A stretch of 64,000 bases of DNA, from the NCBI GenBank assembly GCA_917880885.1, contig OU862920.1:44629019-44693018 (forward strand), in the 5' to 3' direction. The notes under the pieces are model-generated. The model was not told the origin of the DNA and ran no database searches. It worked only from the letters and a program-made list of their open reading frames with translations. The position numbers and the translations under genes are program-made. Below, piece by piece: positions 35,120 to 46,621 of this stretch; position 1 is the first letter of the stretch, and each line of letters starts with the position of its first letter. The stretch comes from Limnephilus marmoratus. Lineage: Eukaryota > Arthropoda > Insecta > Trichoptera > Limnephilidae.

Positions 35120-36865
35120 TTTGAACCATACAAAATGAAAAAGCAGGTGAGTACGGCATGAGGTGATTTTTCACAGAAACGGCGATCTACAAATTATCCA
35201 TTTATCATTATATAACAGTACCGATTGGTTAATATAATTTAAATATTTTTTGCAACCCCTTATATCCCCTCCCAAAAATTATGTACTTACATACATAATA
35301 TATATATACCCTAGTTCAAGGCAGATTGTAATTCTAAGTTGTTTCAACCAGTTATAAAAAAGAGAATACAATTTTAATTTTTTTCAATAAACAATAGCAC
35401 CACTAATTATAATTGGCAGTGTCAAAAAAAGAAAAAATAAACAGTGGTATTTTGAAAAGTTCATCAGAGCAGCTTCGAATGGTAATACACTTAACTAATT
35501 AACCATCATACCAATTCTAAAGGGTAACAACAGATAATGAGGGCTCGTCTTGGCACAACTCGTAGCGTGTTGATGTCTCCATTTATTCAAAGTCTCCTGT
35601 GATTTCCAATTCCCAATTTTCACAAAAATATCACGAGTAAAGTAGGTATCTGTCATTAAAAATAATCAAGCTTCTTCTTCTTCTTTTACTTTGATAACTT
35701 CTACTGTTTTCTACATATTTATAGTCCTCAATCTCGCCAACAAAACTAATCGTGCTGATCTGGAAAACAAATCCATAATTTAGAAAAAAAATTAATAATC
35801 GATAAAAAATTACATATATTATGTATAATATCAATCATTAGAAAGATGGTATCAAATATCAAAAATTGATTATTAAAGACAGAAAACGGATGCATCGATT
35901 ACAATATCGTGAAATCTGATACGACTAGGTCAAGTGGGAATATTATACTCGGACATGTCTGCAACCTTGAAGCGGTAAATCAAATCGTGGATATATCAGT
36001 CAAACGGTCAAGTAGAAACTACATAGGTTTTAAATTACCACAAACAAGCAAAAAACGCAAGATAATTCCAAACCAGAATATCATTAAATGTAGCAATTGA
36101 TAGTTTTCTAAAATTGTGTCCGACAAAATCTTTAAATTGTTTACTACAAAGACCAAAATTAGAAAAATCATCCAGTTATACAATTATCTCGGTTTTTTGC
36201 GATGTTTCAATACAAAAGTTTTTGTGTGGGTTGCTTTTAGTAGTTGACAGGAAAGGTTAAAAAAATATTTTTGTTTACAAAAATACGGATAGAGGACAAA
36301 ATAATGAATCAAAATACGACACAATTCTGTAGTATAATGATTCGATTCTAGTGAAAGCTTGTTGTTTTGACAAAATTTATTTTTGTCACGTCTTCGTGAG
36401 CCTTATAAGTGTAGGGATTGTGACTCGACATTCTGCTAACAAAGGTTTCGTTATCAAAAAATCAAGGCAACTTCAACCGGACTATATGCAACTCGAACAG
36501 CGGAAGTAAGTTTCGATACGACTAGGTGCAGCGTTTAGTCTACCTCAACTTACTCAACTCGGAAAGCGGAATAGTTTCGAAGTGCGGCATCTTTTCTGCT
36601 CTACTTCGTCTTTCAACAATTTTCCGCTGTACTATCAGTTGAGAAATTTTTGACCATTTCATAACCAAGATAACGCATTTAAGTTATATTATGCATCTAT
36701 TTGCAATTTTTTGTTATTACTTGAAGACTTTCTGAACTTCTTCTTTCCAGGACGTATAATCTAAAAAAAGTTGTTTTGATCAATTAACCGATGAAAGTGA
36801 AGTATTGCGGATTCAAACCTCTGCAAGCTAACTCGTCTACCATAACAAAAGCATCAAAATCTTTT
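35120..36865. other. Unassigned
   Basis: No shared repeat or gene. The word ATACGACTAGGT occurs twice (about 35919 and 36516) without further similarity. Confidence 0.4.
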
Positions 36866-36867
36866 AA

Positions 36868-37706
36868 TAGGCCACTTGCATGGATTTCATAACGATTTTG
36901 AAAAAATCGTGTGGATAGATTTTTTTTAACAAAGATTACGAAAATGTTAGTATTTTTTTTAGATGTATACAGTTTTTTTTTAATAAATAAATCCATTATT
37001 TGGGCTCGTGACGTCACTACATGAAAATGTCCCGTCTCCGAAAATGTTCTATTAATTTTGTAAAATTCATTTATTTTTTTTATACGGCAACACTTTGATT
37101 TCAGGCGAATTTTTGAATTTGACATTTAACGTTCACTAGATTTATTGTTTGTTCTCTGCGAACTTATCATCTTGGTTTGACGTTTTCACAGAAGTTGTGA
37201 AGAGAACCTCGTACATATGCCTTCTATACCCCTTTTAGAGGTGTAATGATGGTGCTGATTCTAACAAAATCAATTTTTATAATATTCTTATTATTATTAT
37301 ATTTTACATGTACAAGATTTACATGTACAAGATTTACATGTACAAGTATATTACATTGGATTTAGTCATGTATAGACGTTAAACATTATAATCATTTATG
37401 ATCAGTAAGATGGATCAAGGAAAAAAATATTTATGAGATGTAAAATTTTTGGTATGTCTCGTTATTCTCCTGTGCCATTCGTGTGGAAAACGTTCTTTTT
37501 ATAAAATAATTTTCAGCTATGTAATTATCGTTTTTTCGCACCCATTAAATTATGTCCCGTCTTTCCGGTTTATAAAAAATGATTATATTTTTCGGATTGA
37601 AATTTTCAAAAAATCGCCAGGTTTCAAAAATACAATAAGAAAAAACAGAATGTCTTAGAATATTTGCCTAAACCGGATTTTTTTTAAATGTGATGCAAGT
37701 GGCCTA
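36868..37706. mobile_element. Element with TAGGCCACTTGCAT termini
   Basis: TAGGCCACTTGCAT at the left and its exact inverse complement at the right, 839 bp apart. The outer TAGGCCA equals the end of the Academ-like transposon at 10352. TA lies at the extreme edge on both sides. The interior is AT-rich; a 113-codon reverse frame (36784-37125) starts inside, runs out across the left end and has no recognisable domain, so I do not count it as the element's gene. Confidence 0.6.
37306..37347. repeat. 15-bp microrepeat, three units
   Basis: ACATGTACAAGATTT repeated almost three times; inside the element above. Confidence 0.85.
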
Positions 37707-38013
37707 TTATGGGAGCAGAGAGTATTGAAACACAACCCGGGAAAAATACACGAACGGAATTTGTGGGCGTGTCTGAGCACACGAATGTCGTCAAATTTAT
37801 CTTAATTCGTGTGAAATTGATAAAAAAAATCAAATATCGAATTTTTTCCTTATTTATTATGTGAAACATTTACCAAAGTTAAAAATTATTAAATTAATGA
37901 AATTGCCATTCGGATGTGCACTCCAATTAAAAATGTTCACTGCATTCTTAAATAAAGATTTACTTGTTACCAGTTGGAGACGTTAATAGTGAAGTAAGAG
38001 AAATTATATAGTA

Positions 38014-38307
38014 CTAGCAGACCCGGCCACACGTTGTTGTCGCTTACTCAACCTTTATAACCAACGTCATCTATTAATTTGCATACATATCAAATTCACA
38101 CCTCCCACTTGCCAGCTGCCCGCTGCCTGATTTGAATCTTTGAATTTCTCGACTTTTCACTACTAAAATATGCATGTATTAAACGTATAAACTTTCATCT
38201 TGAATCACTCTATCTATTGGTGAAAACCGCATGAAAATCCGTTGCGTGTTTTAAAAGATCTAAGCGCACATACAGCGGGAGCGACTTCATTTTATACTAT
38301 GTTAAGA
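38014..38307 (-). mobile_element. Short non-autonomous Helitron, both ends intact
   Basis: Reverse strand starts TCTTAACATAGTATAAAA after an A and ends GGCCGGGTCTGCTAG before a T. 294 bp, matching 26463-26760. The best-preserved Helitron here, useful for defining the family. Confidence 0.85.
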
Positions 38308-38309
38308 TT

Positions 38310-38880
38310 ATATAGTTGTGAGAAAGAGAAGAAAAAAATACATCTTAATACAGCAATTACGTAATATTTAGTTCAAATACTTCTATTTGACATGACGTCA
38401 TATTAGCACAGGTTTAGATCTGATAAGTAACTTTTTCGGTATGTTTGGGGTCTAGAAGTAAAGAGGTTCTTAAGTAAATAAGATCGGAACTGATCGTTTC
38501 AAATTTTAACACCGTTCACTTTTGTGTGAAATATGTTTAGATTTTTCGTTACCTGAAAATTAAAAAAGGGAGATATTGAATTAAAGGGGGATTGCTATCA
38601 ATTCTCATCTTGTTTTATTCCACCTCTACACGATGAATATCTAGTCTATTTCCCAGCAAGCTGTGGGCACTGGGCACAGACAAGTCAACTATCACGGACT
38701 GACGCGTCAAGGCAGTACACTGGGCGCAGCTGACGCTCCGAACCGCGGTGAGTCAGCTAACAAAAAAGCGGTATATCACACTAAAGTGCGTAATTTTAAA
38801 CAATATGGGCAGTAAACACGAAGCCAACATCACAACGTCCACAATGTAATAATAATAAATACATAACATGATAATATAAA
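38310..38880. other. Unassigned
   Basis: 38640-38770 is GC-richer (GCTGTGGGCACTGGGCAC, GCGCAGCTGACGC). No frame or repeat recognised. Confidence 0.4.
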
Positions 38881-38882
38881 TA

Positions 38883-39246
38883 CAGGGCGTTAAGGGATGC
38901 ACATGAGTTACTTTAACCAGTGATTCCTGACATTATTTTGAGTAAAAAAATATAAATTTTATTTTCTTCTACCGTGACATTTTTGATGTTTTTTTTCATC
39001 TAAAAACAAATAAAAAAAAGTTGGTATTTCACAATTAAAGACGGGGAGAGGGGTTGGTCGATTACTAGGATAAGTGACCAGTGACCAGTGACCACACGTA
39101 GAAGATTTTTTTGTTAGATTTTAAAGTTATTTTTTTTTTAAAAGTCACTGGAGACCAAGATTTCCTTCACGGTTTTACTAATAATATCGATGTATATGTC
39201 AGGAATCACTGGTTAAAGTAAGTCAAGTACGTCCCTTAACATCCTG
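38883..39246. mobile_element. MITE family L, copy 1
   Basis: Inverted ends of about 50 bp: CAGGGCGTTAAGGGATGCAC..TTTAACCAGTGATTCCTGAC against the mirrored end near 39195-39246. The interior includes AGTGACC repeated three times. Confidence 0.8.
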
Positions 39247-39269
39247 GTATATATTAATCATGTGTTTTT

Positions 39270-39442
39270 TTAAGAACCACAAACATTCCCAGGTTACGAA
39301 TAACCTGACAATATTTGAAAATTTCCTATAACCTTCACAGAAAGCGAAAAATGTTCTTTATGTCGCGAAGGAGGATTTACTCAGCCGAGGAATTGAACAC
39401 GGGACGCCTGGGTGCGATACCAACTCGGCCACCGACCGGTCA
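39270..39442 (-). repeat. tRNA-derived SINE, family J copy 1
   Basis: Reverse strand has A box TGGCCGAGTTGG and B-box-like GTGTTCAATTCC, separated as in a tRNA with a long variable region. The 3' part (CCCAGGTTACGAATAACCTG in forward sense) matches 47505. Confidence 0.75.
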
Positions 39443-39466
39443 TATGTTATTTATTACAATGTTATA

Positions 39467-39754
39467 AAGGGTGTTAAGGTATGTATCGACATGACTTACT
39501 GTAATCAGAGATTCCTGACATTATTTGGAGTAAAAATGAAAATGAAATTTTGGTTCATTCAGCCAAGTAACCGCCCAACTCCTCGTTCCAATCTACCTGT
39601 CCAGTACCCAATGTATTTTTATGTTTTAAGTTGAAAAAAAAGGAAAAAAAAACCAACAAAAATTTCGCCGGAGACAAAATTTTATTGACATTTACTCCAA
39701 AGAATGTCAGGAATTACTGGTGAAAATAAGTCAAGTACGTCTCCTAACACCCTG
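39467..39754. mobile_element. MITE family L, copy 2
   Basis: AGGGTGTTAAGG to CCTAACACCCTG with the shared GATTCCTGACATT / AATGTCAGGAATTACTGG subterminal words. Placed 220 bp from copy 1 with a SINE between. Confidence 0.8.
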
Positions 39755-40059
39755 TATATATAATATAGCGATGTTACATCCCTTGTAACCTCTCCCTCTT
39801 TTGCACAAACGTCGCATGTAACAGAAACAACGGTTGCAACGGAGCTCTAGGTGGCGGGACCATATATTATAGGGTGGTTATTACAATTGGAACATGCGGG
39901 GAAAATATTTCACGGATCAATGAATTCTCGATCGATCAAATGATTATGAGAAATTCACCAAATAATGTATTCAGTGAATAATTTTTTTATCTCGTTACGT
40001 GATACATTATTTGACAGACTCATCAAAGACTTTTTATAATTGTTAATTTTTTAGCTTCA

Positions 40060-40640
40060 CGTAGGGGGACATCTTTAGGGATGCTGCGTTGAGGGTATTA
40101 AATGAGTATAGCTGAGCTGTTAAGCACAAGAACCGTTAGCAAAAACGAGTGTGCTTTAGACAACACGACTGAAGTAAAACTTCTTTAGCTCCATCTATGT
40201 GATAGGAAGAGAAAAAGAAAATGTGCGCGCGCACTACTCTCTCTTGCTCCTACAGTGTGATACAGACAATAGGCCTGCACTGTGTCTTAGATATACGAAA
40301 CGTAACTGGCTTGAGAGAAAGAGAGAAGCAAAATGTGTGCTCGCACCCCTCTCTCTTTTAAGTTTTACTTCAAAAAGTTAAATATAATTGTTCATAATAT
40401 GTGGAATATTGTTGTGAACGCGTTTGGAGAGTCTTCCAGTTTTGAAATCGAACAATGAAGATGGTTCTTCGGAGCAACTTTCAATGAAAAGTTGGTAAAA
40501 TAAACACAGCAGTTCAAATACTGCAATCCGTCGATTAAGATAAGGAAATCAATAAATGGGTTAGCAGCGTTTGCATAGAGACAAAATATTTTTTACATGC
40601 CTCTTGTGGCTCCAGACCAAAGTTGGCCTCTCAACTCAGC
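40060..40640 (-). pseudogene. Decayed LINE 3' part, split by a family G MITE
   Basis: Reverse strand of 40430-40640 reads LWSGATRGM, then NPFIDFLILIDGLQYL, aligning with LWSGAPKYLKNTL...RLIDSPILTDGLQSLE of the LINE at 46622. 40060-40137 matches its terminal part (CTGAGCTGTTAAGCACAAGA). Stops and gaps throughout. The MITE at 40143-40380 separates the two pieces. Confidence 0.65.
40143..40380 (+). repeat. MITE family G, copy 3
   Basis: CGAGTGTGCTTTAGACAACA to AAGTTTTACTTCAAAAAG; both ends present. Inserted in an old LINE. Confidence 0.75.
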
Positions 40641-41127
40641 AATTATTGTCTAGAGTCCAGATACTATCACTATAGTCGACGTCAAGACGAATTATGTGAA
40701 CCGGTAAAATTTCATTATATCCGATAGCTTGCTAGCCGAGATCACATAAAGTGCACACTATGCAATCCCAAGAACAGTGTACAGCTTTATCCCAAGCGGT
40801 GCACGCGGAACAATGTCGTTCTTTATCTTCAACTAAACAACCGAAACTTGCAACAAAAAATCTAGTAGGGTGGCGGTATTTGTTGATGGATAGTTTTTTT
40901 TAAGTTGCATTGGTTCACCAAGTTCAAATCTATACCGATACGGTGTGTAATATCTCTGTAATATGTAAAATTATATAAATTGAAATATTAACAAAATTAT
41001 TTGGGAAAGTAAGATTTTAAGTCTTCTTCAAGATAAATTAGTTATTAGACTTTAGAAAAGACCGTTTAATTTTCAACATTAATTTATATTCACATAAAAA
41101 AGGTTAGGAAATTATATTCGTTATTAG
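40641..41127. other. Unassigned
   Basis: Possibly more decayed LINE at the left edge; nothing that can be supported. Confidence 0.35.
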
Positions 41128-42182
41128 GCCTCCGTGGTCGTGAGGTAAGGCTCTTGACTCGCAATCTGAAGATTGCGGGATCGATTCCCGGCGGCGTATT
41201 TCCAAAACCTATACCGATTTAGTCGCGGTAGCGACAATTTACTTTTTAAATATGCCTATAGATTGGTTATTTTTTATCACATTGCAAAAACAAAAATTGT
41301 TCTAAAATCTAGATAAAATAATCTTTCTGATGTGATATATTAGAAATTAATAATTTTATTTCTAAATATTTAAATTTTAATATTATTCACATGTATTCTA
41401 AATACACTTCTATATTTAGAAGTGTATTTAGAATATATGTGAATAATATTAAAATACACTTCTAAATATAGAAGTGTATTTAGAATATATGTGAATAATA
41501 TTAAAATTTAAATATTTAGAAATAAAATTATTAATTTCTAATATATCACATCAGAAAGATTATTTTTTATCACATTGCAAAAACAAAAATTTTTCTAAAA
41601 TCTAGATAAAATAATCTTTCTGATGTGATATATTAGAAATTAATAATTTTATTTCTTAATATTTAAATTTTAATATTATTCACATATATTCTAAATACAC
41701 TTCTATATTGATAATTTTTTATCACTTTGAACAACAAAAATTGTTCTAAAATCTAGATAAAATAATTTTTCCAATGTGTATATTAGAAATTAATCATTTT
41801 ATTTCTAAATATTTAAATTTTGATATCGAAAATGTAAAGCGACTGAACCGGTATAGGTTTTGGAAATAGGCTTCCCGGCGTGCGCACATAAATTTTATTT
41901 GATTAATTTTGTGTTATTTCACATTTAATTAATTTAAAAATAATAAATACTGTATTCGCGGCACTTTCCAGACTGCAAGATACTCTCAGCATCGCCCTGC
42001 TGTAGGACCACAATTCAAAAGTTGCTTGAATTGGGTTTGGTATTTGGTGACCAGATCTGAATAGCCAGTTTCCTCTTCACCATCTCCTTCCCCTCCCAAC
42101 CACCTTCAGCCTCACAACATACCCCAATTGGGGATGCCGTAGTCTCAATGGCTCCAGCCGGGAGCAGCTGGGACGCTTGTCA
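41128..42182 (+). repeat. SINE family D, split by a transposon
   Basis: Head 41128-41193 is the best tRNA-like head of the family (GTGGTCGTGAGG; B box GATCGATTCCC). The body resumes at 41872 with CCGGCGTGCGCACATAAATT and ends TGGGACGCTTG near 42178. The split is the insertion described next. Confidence 0.8.
41194..41871. mobile_element. Mutator-like MITE with 9-bp TSD and internal palindromes
   Basis: Flanked by TTCCCGGCG on both sides (41185-41193 and 41872-41880). Terminal inverted repeats: GCGTATTTCCAAAACCTATA against GCCTATTTCCAAAACCTATA, extending through CCG and AGTCGC. A perfect 9-bp duplication fits Mutator-like elements; Merlin (8-9 bp) is an alternative. The interior 41270-41830 is built from repeated forward and inverted copies of an AT-rich segment (GTGATATATTAGAAATTAAT, AGAAGTGTATTTAGAATATA). 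No coding sequence. Confidence 0.85.
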
Positions 42183-42184
42183 TG

Positions 42185-43258
42185 TATTAGCATATTTTTT
42201 TTTAAATAACCGAAAATTGCTATATTAGAGCTTATGGAAAACTAGTGGCATATCAGAGCAACAAAGTAATGTAAAAAATGTTTAAAAAAAATTATATAAT
42301 TAACGCTGAAAAAAAACTATTTAATTCATTTCCATTTTATTTCATTGGTCATTACCAATCGGCTATTCTTAGGTTGGGTGTTTTAATATCCATATAAACC
42401 AATGTTCAGCGCCATTCTAAAATATTGACATCGGTCGCTGTTAAAAGCCGATTCTCGGCGCGCTTCAACTTTTGATCTAGCTTTCAAGTCTAATAACATG
42501 ACCGTCTGTCAGGTGATCGCAATTTAATCAAAAATTAAAGCGGTATGACAACTGACAACTGGCGTTGGGGACTGTTCAAATGTCGATAATTCAAAATGAC
42601 ACCGATCGTCGATTTGATGGTCATCAAATGCGATGGAGTACGAAACACCTCAACTATAAAGTGAGATCGAATCAAATATATTTGTAAATATTGATAAAGA
42701 GATGACAGAGAGAGAGAGAAGTAACCAAAAAACGAGAAGAAGTAATTAAAGGGAGGGGTTTAGATAAGAAAAAGACAAAGTTTTTGCTGGGAATAGCAAT
42801 CCATTGTATATATTAACTACAAACATAAGGGTCAAGAACTATGGCAGTTTGTCATGAATGTATGCAGAATCAAACAACCATAATTTCAGAGAACTAGACA
42901 ATTAATAAAATACAAGGGAAAACCTGATGATTGTGTTTGTAACATTGAACTATTTACTAGTAAAATTTATAACGTTACACGAACATCAAAACAAGGTCGT
43001 AGAAATAACAAGAAACGGAAGTTATCAAAAGATGACACATTCAAATCATGACGGCACCTACCTACCTACTTGTAAGTTTTACCTAACACTTATCTACGCC
43101 ATCTTTTACTGAATACATAGAGATGACACAGAGTTTCAATGTTCAGTCAGTCAAATATAAAAGAGATAATAAAGGTCACTATTATATAAATATTTTGTTA
43201 CTTATTTGATTTAAGGACACAAGCGGATAGACGCCCTTGAAATGTGAAATGTGGTGCT
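42185..43258. other. Unassigned
   Basis: 42400-42660 is a little GC-richer. No gene or repeat recognised. Confidence 0.4.
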
Positions 43259-43261
43259 GGA

Positions 43262-43814
43262 GAATAATGAACTTGTATGCACAAATGTGTCTATTCTGGT
43301 AGAACTAGGCATCCACGAACATGTTTTCCATGAACTTGTGTGCACAAATGTGTCCATTCATGTCGACCTAGGCATCCACGAACTTGCATTCCATGAACGT
43401 GTATGCACAAATGTGTCCATTTTGGTATAGCCAGGTATCCACGAACTTGTATTCCATGAACTTGTATGCACAATTGTGTCCATTCATGTCGACCTAGGCA
43501 TCCACGAACTTGTATTCCTTGAACTTGTATGCACAAATGTGTCCATTCATGTCGACCTAGGCATCCACGAACTTGCATTCCATGAACGTGTATGCACAAA
43601 TGTGTCCATTTTGGTATAGCCAGGTATCCACGAACTTGTATTCCATGAACTTGTATGCACAATTGTGTCCATTCATGTCGACCTAGGCATCCACGAACTT
43701 GTATTCCTTGAACTTGTATGCACAAATGTGTCCATTTTGGTATAGCTAGGTATCCACGAACTTGTTTTCCATGAACTTGTATGCACAAATGTGTTCACTC
43801 TGGTAGAGCTAGGC
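43262..43814. repeat. 63-bp minisatellite, about 8.7 units, with 189-bp higher-order unit
   Basis: TGCACAAATGTGTCC recurs every 63 bp from 43278 to 43782. Two unit types alternate (GTCGACCTAGGCATCC and TTGGTATAGCCAGGTATCC); three consecutive units (from about 43356) recur as a block 189 bp downstream. Because 63 is divisible by three, the reverse strand stays open for 165 codons (43291-43788) as 21-residue repeats with the core QVRG..G. I see no promoter, start context or homologue, so I do not call it a gene. Confidence 0.9.
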
Positions 43815-44100
43815 TTCCACAATAGGCTTTCAACAACCTATCTACAACTTCTTTTAACATACTTTGGACACGTTGCTTGCCATACTGAGGAATCCAACTT
43901 GGAGAAACTCGTAGTCACTGGAAAAGTGTTTGGCAGAAGAAGCAGAGGAAAGTCACCAATGCGCTGGAGTGAGTATCACTGGCGTCCGTTACGTCGAGGT
44001 CCTTGGTTCTCTACGGGCGAGGAGGGAAGGAGCCTTGTCCACCATGGAAATTGGAGTAGGGACTTAATGATTCTTGCCTTCGCACACCTTTCCAGAAACT
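43815..44100 (+). pseudogene. LINE polymerase C-terminal fragment
   Basis: LLTYFGHVACHTEESNLEKL followed by VVTGKVFGRRSRGKSPMRWS is the familiar end region of insect LINE polymerases (YFGH..R.....EK....GK..GRR.RGR.P.RW). Open from 43791 to 44102 but truncated at the 5' side, exactly where the minisatellite begins. No reverse transcriptase core. Confidence 0.8.
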
Positions 44101-44467
44101 GAATCATTGGTAAAAATAGACCCGCAGCTTTGGATTGCGATTGCGAAGAAATAATAGACAATTAATTGGGTAAAGATAAAAATAAAAAGACGATAAAATA
44201 CAATATTAAGCAAACTTTCCACAGGAGTAATTTGAGTTCTAAAGCAGTAAAATCTGTTTACCAGTAAGTTATGGGGTCATGAATATTATGGGGGCATTTA
44301 TATGGTTAGGTATATATTATTTTTAGGTATCCAAGAAATATATCGGTGAGGGACGTTTCCAAAATAAATGGGTTGAGTTTTAAAAATTGAACAAATTCAT
44401 TAGCATATACTGTGCTAACTCAATGTAGCAGATAACAATGAACCCAGCATTAAAAAAATCATGTAAT

Positions 44468-44900
44468 CGGTAGTAGTGAAACCTTCAGAAAACTAAACTT
44501 CGAGAGAGTGTGACGATTTCAGAGGATCAGAAGTAATAAAATTGTAGGATTTATTTATTATAATATTTTAAAAATTATTAAACATTTTACTCTACGAAGC
44601 ACCGCACAAAGAGGAGGCCGATAAGCCATGAAGCACCGATAGACACAAATAAGACCAGATTAGGGGTATACATTAATTACGTGAGCAGTTTTGCCTCCAA
44701 TCCCTTGGTGAGATAAATTTGGGCCACTTCGTATATTCTTTTCAAGTAACACGAGATTTTGCTGGAATTAAAGTATGCCTTATTCTCTCGCAGGCTAAAT
44801 CCTACAGGTGAATTTTTTTGTCTCTTTTAAGTGTCCCTTGTTTCCGTTTCATCGAGTTTTAAATCACAACAGTGGTAAAGAAGTTTTCACTTAAAAAAAA
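44468..44900 (+). repeat. MITE family A, copy with two internal insertions
   Basis: A words occur in order (AGTGAAACCTTCAGAAAACT; CGAAGCACCGCACAAAGAGG; TCTCTCGCAGGCTAAATCC; GGTAAAGAAGTTTTCACTTA) but with extra sequence at about 44505-44590 and 44635-44785. Confidence 0.7.
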
Positions 44901-44904
44901 TGGG

Positions 44905-45170
44905 GATACCGTACAAGAGTCCCTATTACTATTTCATATTGTTTGGAGTCAGTGGGACTATGGTTTCCCCAATTATTGGGGTAAGTAAGAAAGCGACGGG
45001 GAAGAGGATTGCGGAGAAGTGCCTGTTTGTTCAGATCTGGTCACCAAAGCTATCTGGTCTCTAAAACCATTTCAAGCAACTTTTCATTTCTGAATAGTGA
45101 TCTTCCTGTAGGACACTAAAAGTATCTACCACTCAGGAACTTGCGGCAAATATACCTACCTACCACATAT
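44905..45170 (-). repeat. SINE family D, reverse partial copy
   Basis: Reverse of the D body: CCCCAATTATTGGGG, GTTCAGATCTGGTCACCAAA, CATTTCAAGCAACTTTTC, GGAACTTGCGGCAAATATA. Head missing. Confidence 0.6.
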
Positions 45171-45174
45171 TATT

Positions 45175-46460
45175 TTAAAAGAATTAATTGTTAAACAACA
45201 CAAAAACTGGGAAGAATGTTCAAAAGATTAATATATTTCTCAAAAAGACTAATCAAAATCGGCCGCGTATTACGAAAACAATATATTCGGGAGTTCAGCA
45301 ATTGCGGATATGGGACGTGCGTCGGGAGCGACATGTGTGTTGTGTGAAAGGGCTCTTATATTTGCGGAATTCTAACAAATATCACAATGATATTGTCTCA
45401 AAACGAAAACGTGCAGCTGACGTGATGAGCGAATACTTTCCTAATTCATCTGGTCCGGCGACACAGAAAGCGAACAAGCCCATGTTACATACGCCGATTA
45501 GTGGTTACCATGGACACTGGCGATATAATGACATAATGCTTATTCTTCCAGTGGGTCTGTTTTTTAAATCCAGTACTATTATGCTGCGACTATCTATTAA
45601 AATTTTGTGGAAAAACATGTCTGGGACAAGAATTTTTAACTTGTTCAATCACAGGACCCCTAATTTGTCCCAGCAATTTTATTGCTAATCGGAAATATTT
45701 TGACTTTCTGACAAAATACGCCCGATTTCCAGGGGAATAAAAAAAAAATTCTGTTTTTCTGAGGAAATATTGTATTATATTTTATACCGTGCTTTCCAGA
45801 AAATATAGCAAATATTCAGGATTAAATTACAATAATAGTAATTTTTAATTAATAACTAACAACTAACCATAATGCCTTTCGAAAGGAGTAGGCAGATAAG
45901 ATAAACCGCCTCACGACGCTGCTTGGCACACCCTTCTCGCTTCATTCACATTTATGCATAGATAGGTAATCTTCTTGGCATTACTGGCTCAAGCATTTGA
46001 TTCACTTCATTCTTCTACCATTTTCCTGGCGCTCCTTTCACATTTCATCCGCTCTACATAACATATAACCTTCAATTTCAATCGTGCTCATTACGTCTAC
46101 ATCATCAGCCTTTATTTTATTACTATTAAATTCATTTAATAATATTGTAACTGCTTTTAAAATCAATTAATAAGTATAAAAATAAAAATTAAATAATTGT
46201 AGACATGACAACCTATCAACTTCTACAAATTAGTTCCACTTTTGCAGGAAACCCTACTTTTAAAATCAAATTAAAAATATTAGTTTTAATAAACCTGTTC
46301 ATAGCATAGTAATGCAATAAGTAGATATATAATTCAATATTACACGTTGTTTTTAAGTATATGTTTATGCACCACGAGTATTAATCAAAACGGCAAATAC
46401 CAAAAAAATTATAACAACATTCATTTATCACAGAATTAATTTAAAATATAATAACTGCAG
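45175..46460. other. Unassigned; one 166-codon open frame (45188-45688)
   Basis: The frame opens with TTG, not ATG; the first ATG codon lies well inside it. It has no recognisable domain, signal or repeat. I treat it as probably accidental. The rest is AT-rich. Confidence 0.35.
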
Positions 46461-46467
46461 TGTGAAT

Positions 46468-46514
<47 letters not shown>

Positions 46515-46520
46515 TTTTTT

Positions 46521-46570
<50 letters not shown>

Positions 46571-46585
46571 TTAACTCCACACAGG

Positions 46586-46618
46586 AGGCCCTGAGGAAAA
46601 TAATTTCCCTCAGGGCCT
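46586..46618 (-). other. LINE 3' stem-loop shared with family F
   Basis: AGGCCCTGAGG and CCTCAGGGCCT form an 11-bp perfect stem with an 11-bp AT-rich loop just before the poly(A) tail. The same stem, with drift, occurs in family F copies near 30158, 47890 and 56740. Probably the element's 3' recognition hairpin (inferred). Confidence 0.75.
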
Positions 46619-46621
46619 ATG

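Noticed and set aside
36784..37125. 113-codon reverse open frame at the left end of the TAGGCCA element
   Set aside because: Crosses the element's end, is Lys/Phe/Asn-rich as expected from AT-rich DNA, and matches no family I know.
43291..43788. 165-codon repeat protein on the reverse strand
   Set aside because: Fully explained by a 63-bp minisatellite without stops; no start context or homologue. Kept as a finding, not as a gene.
45188..45688. 166-codon open frame
   Set aside because: Opens with TTG, no recognisable domain or composition of a real protein, and AT-rich context makes chance opening plausible.
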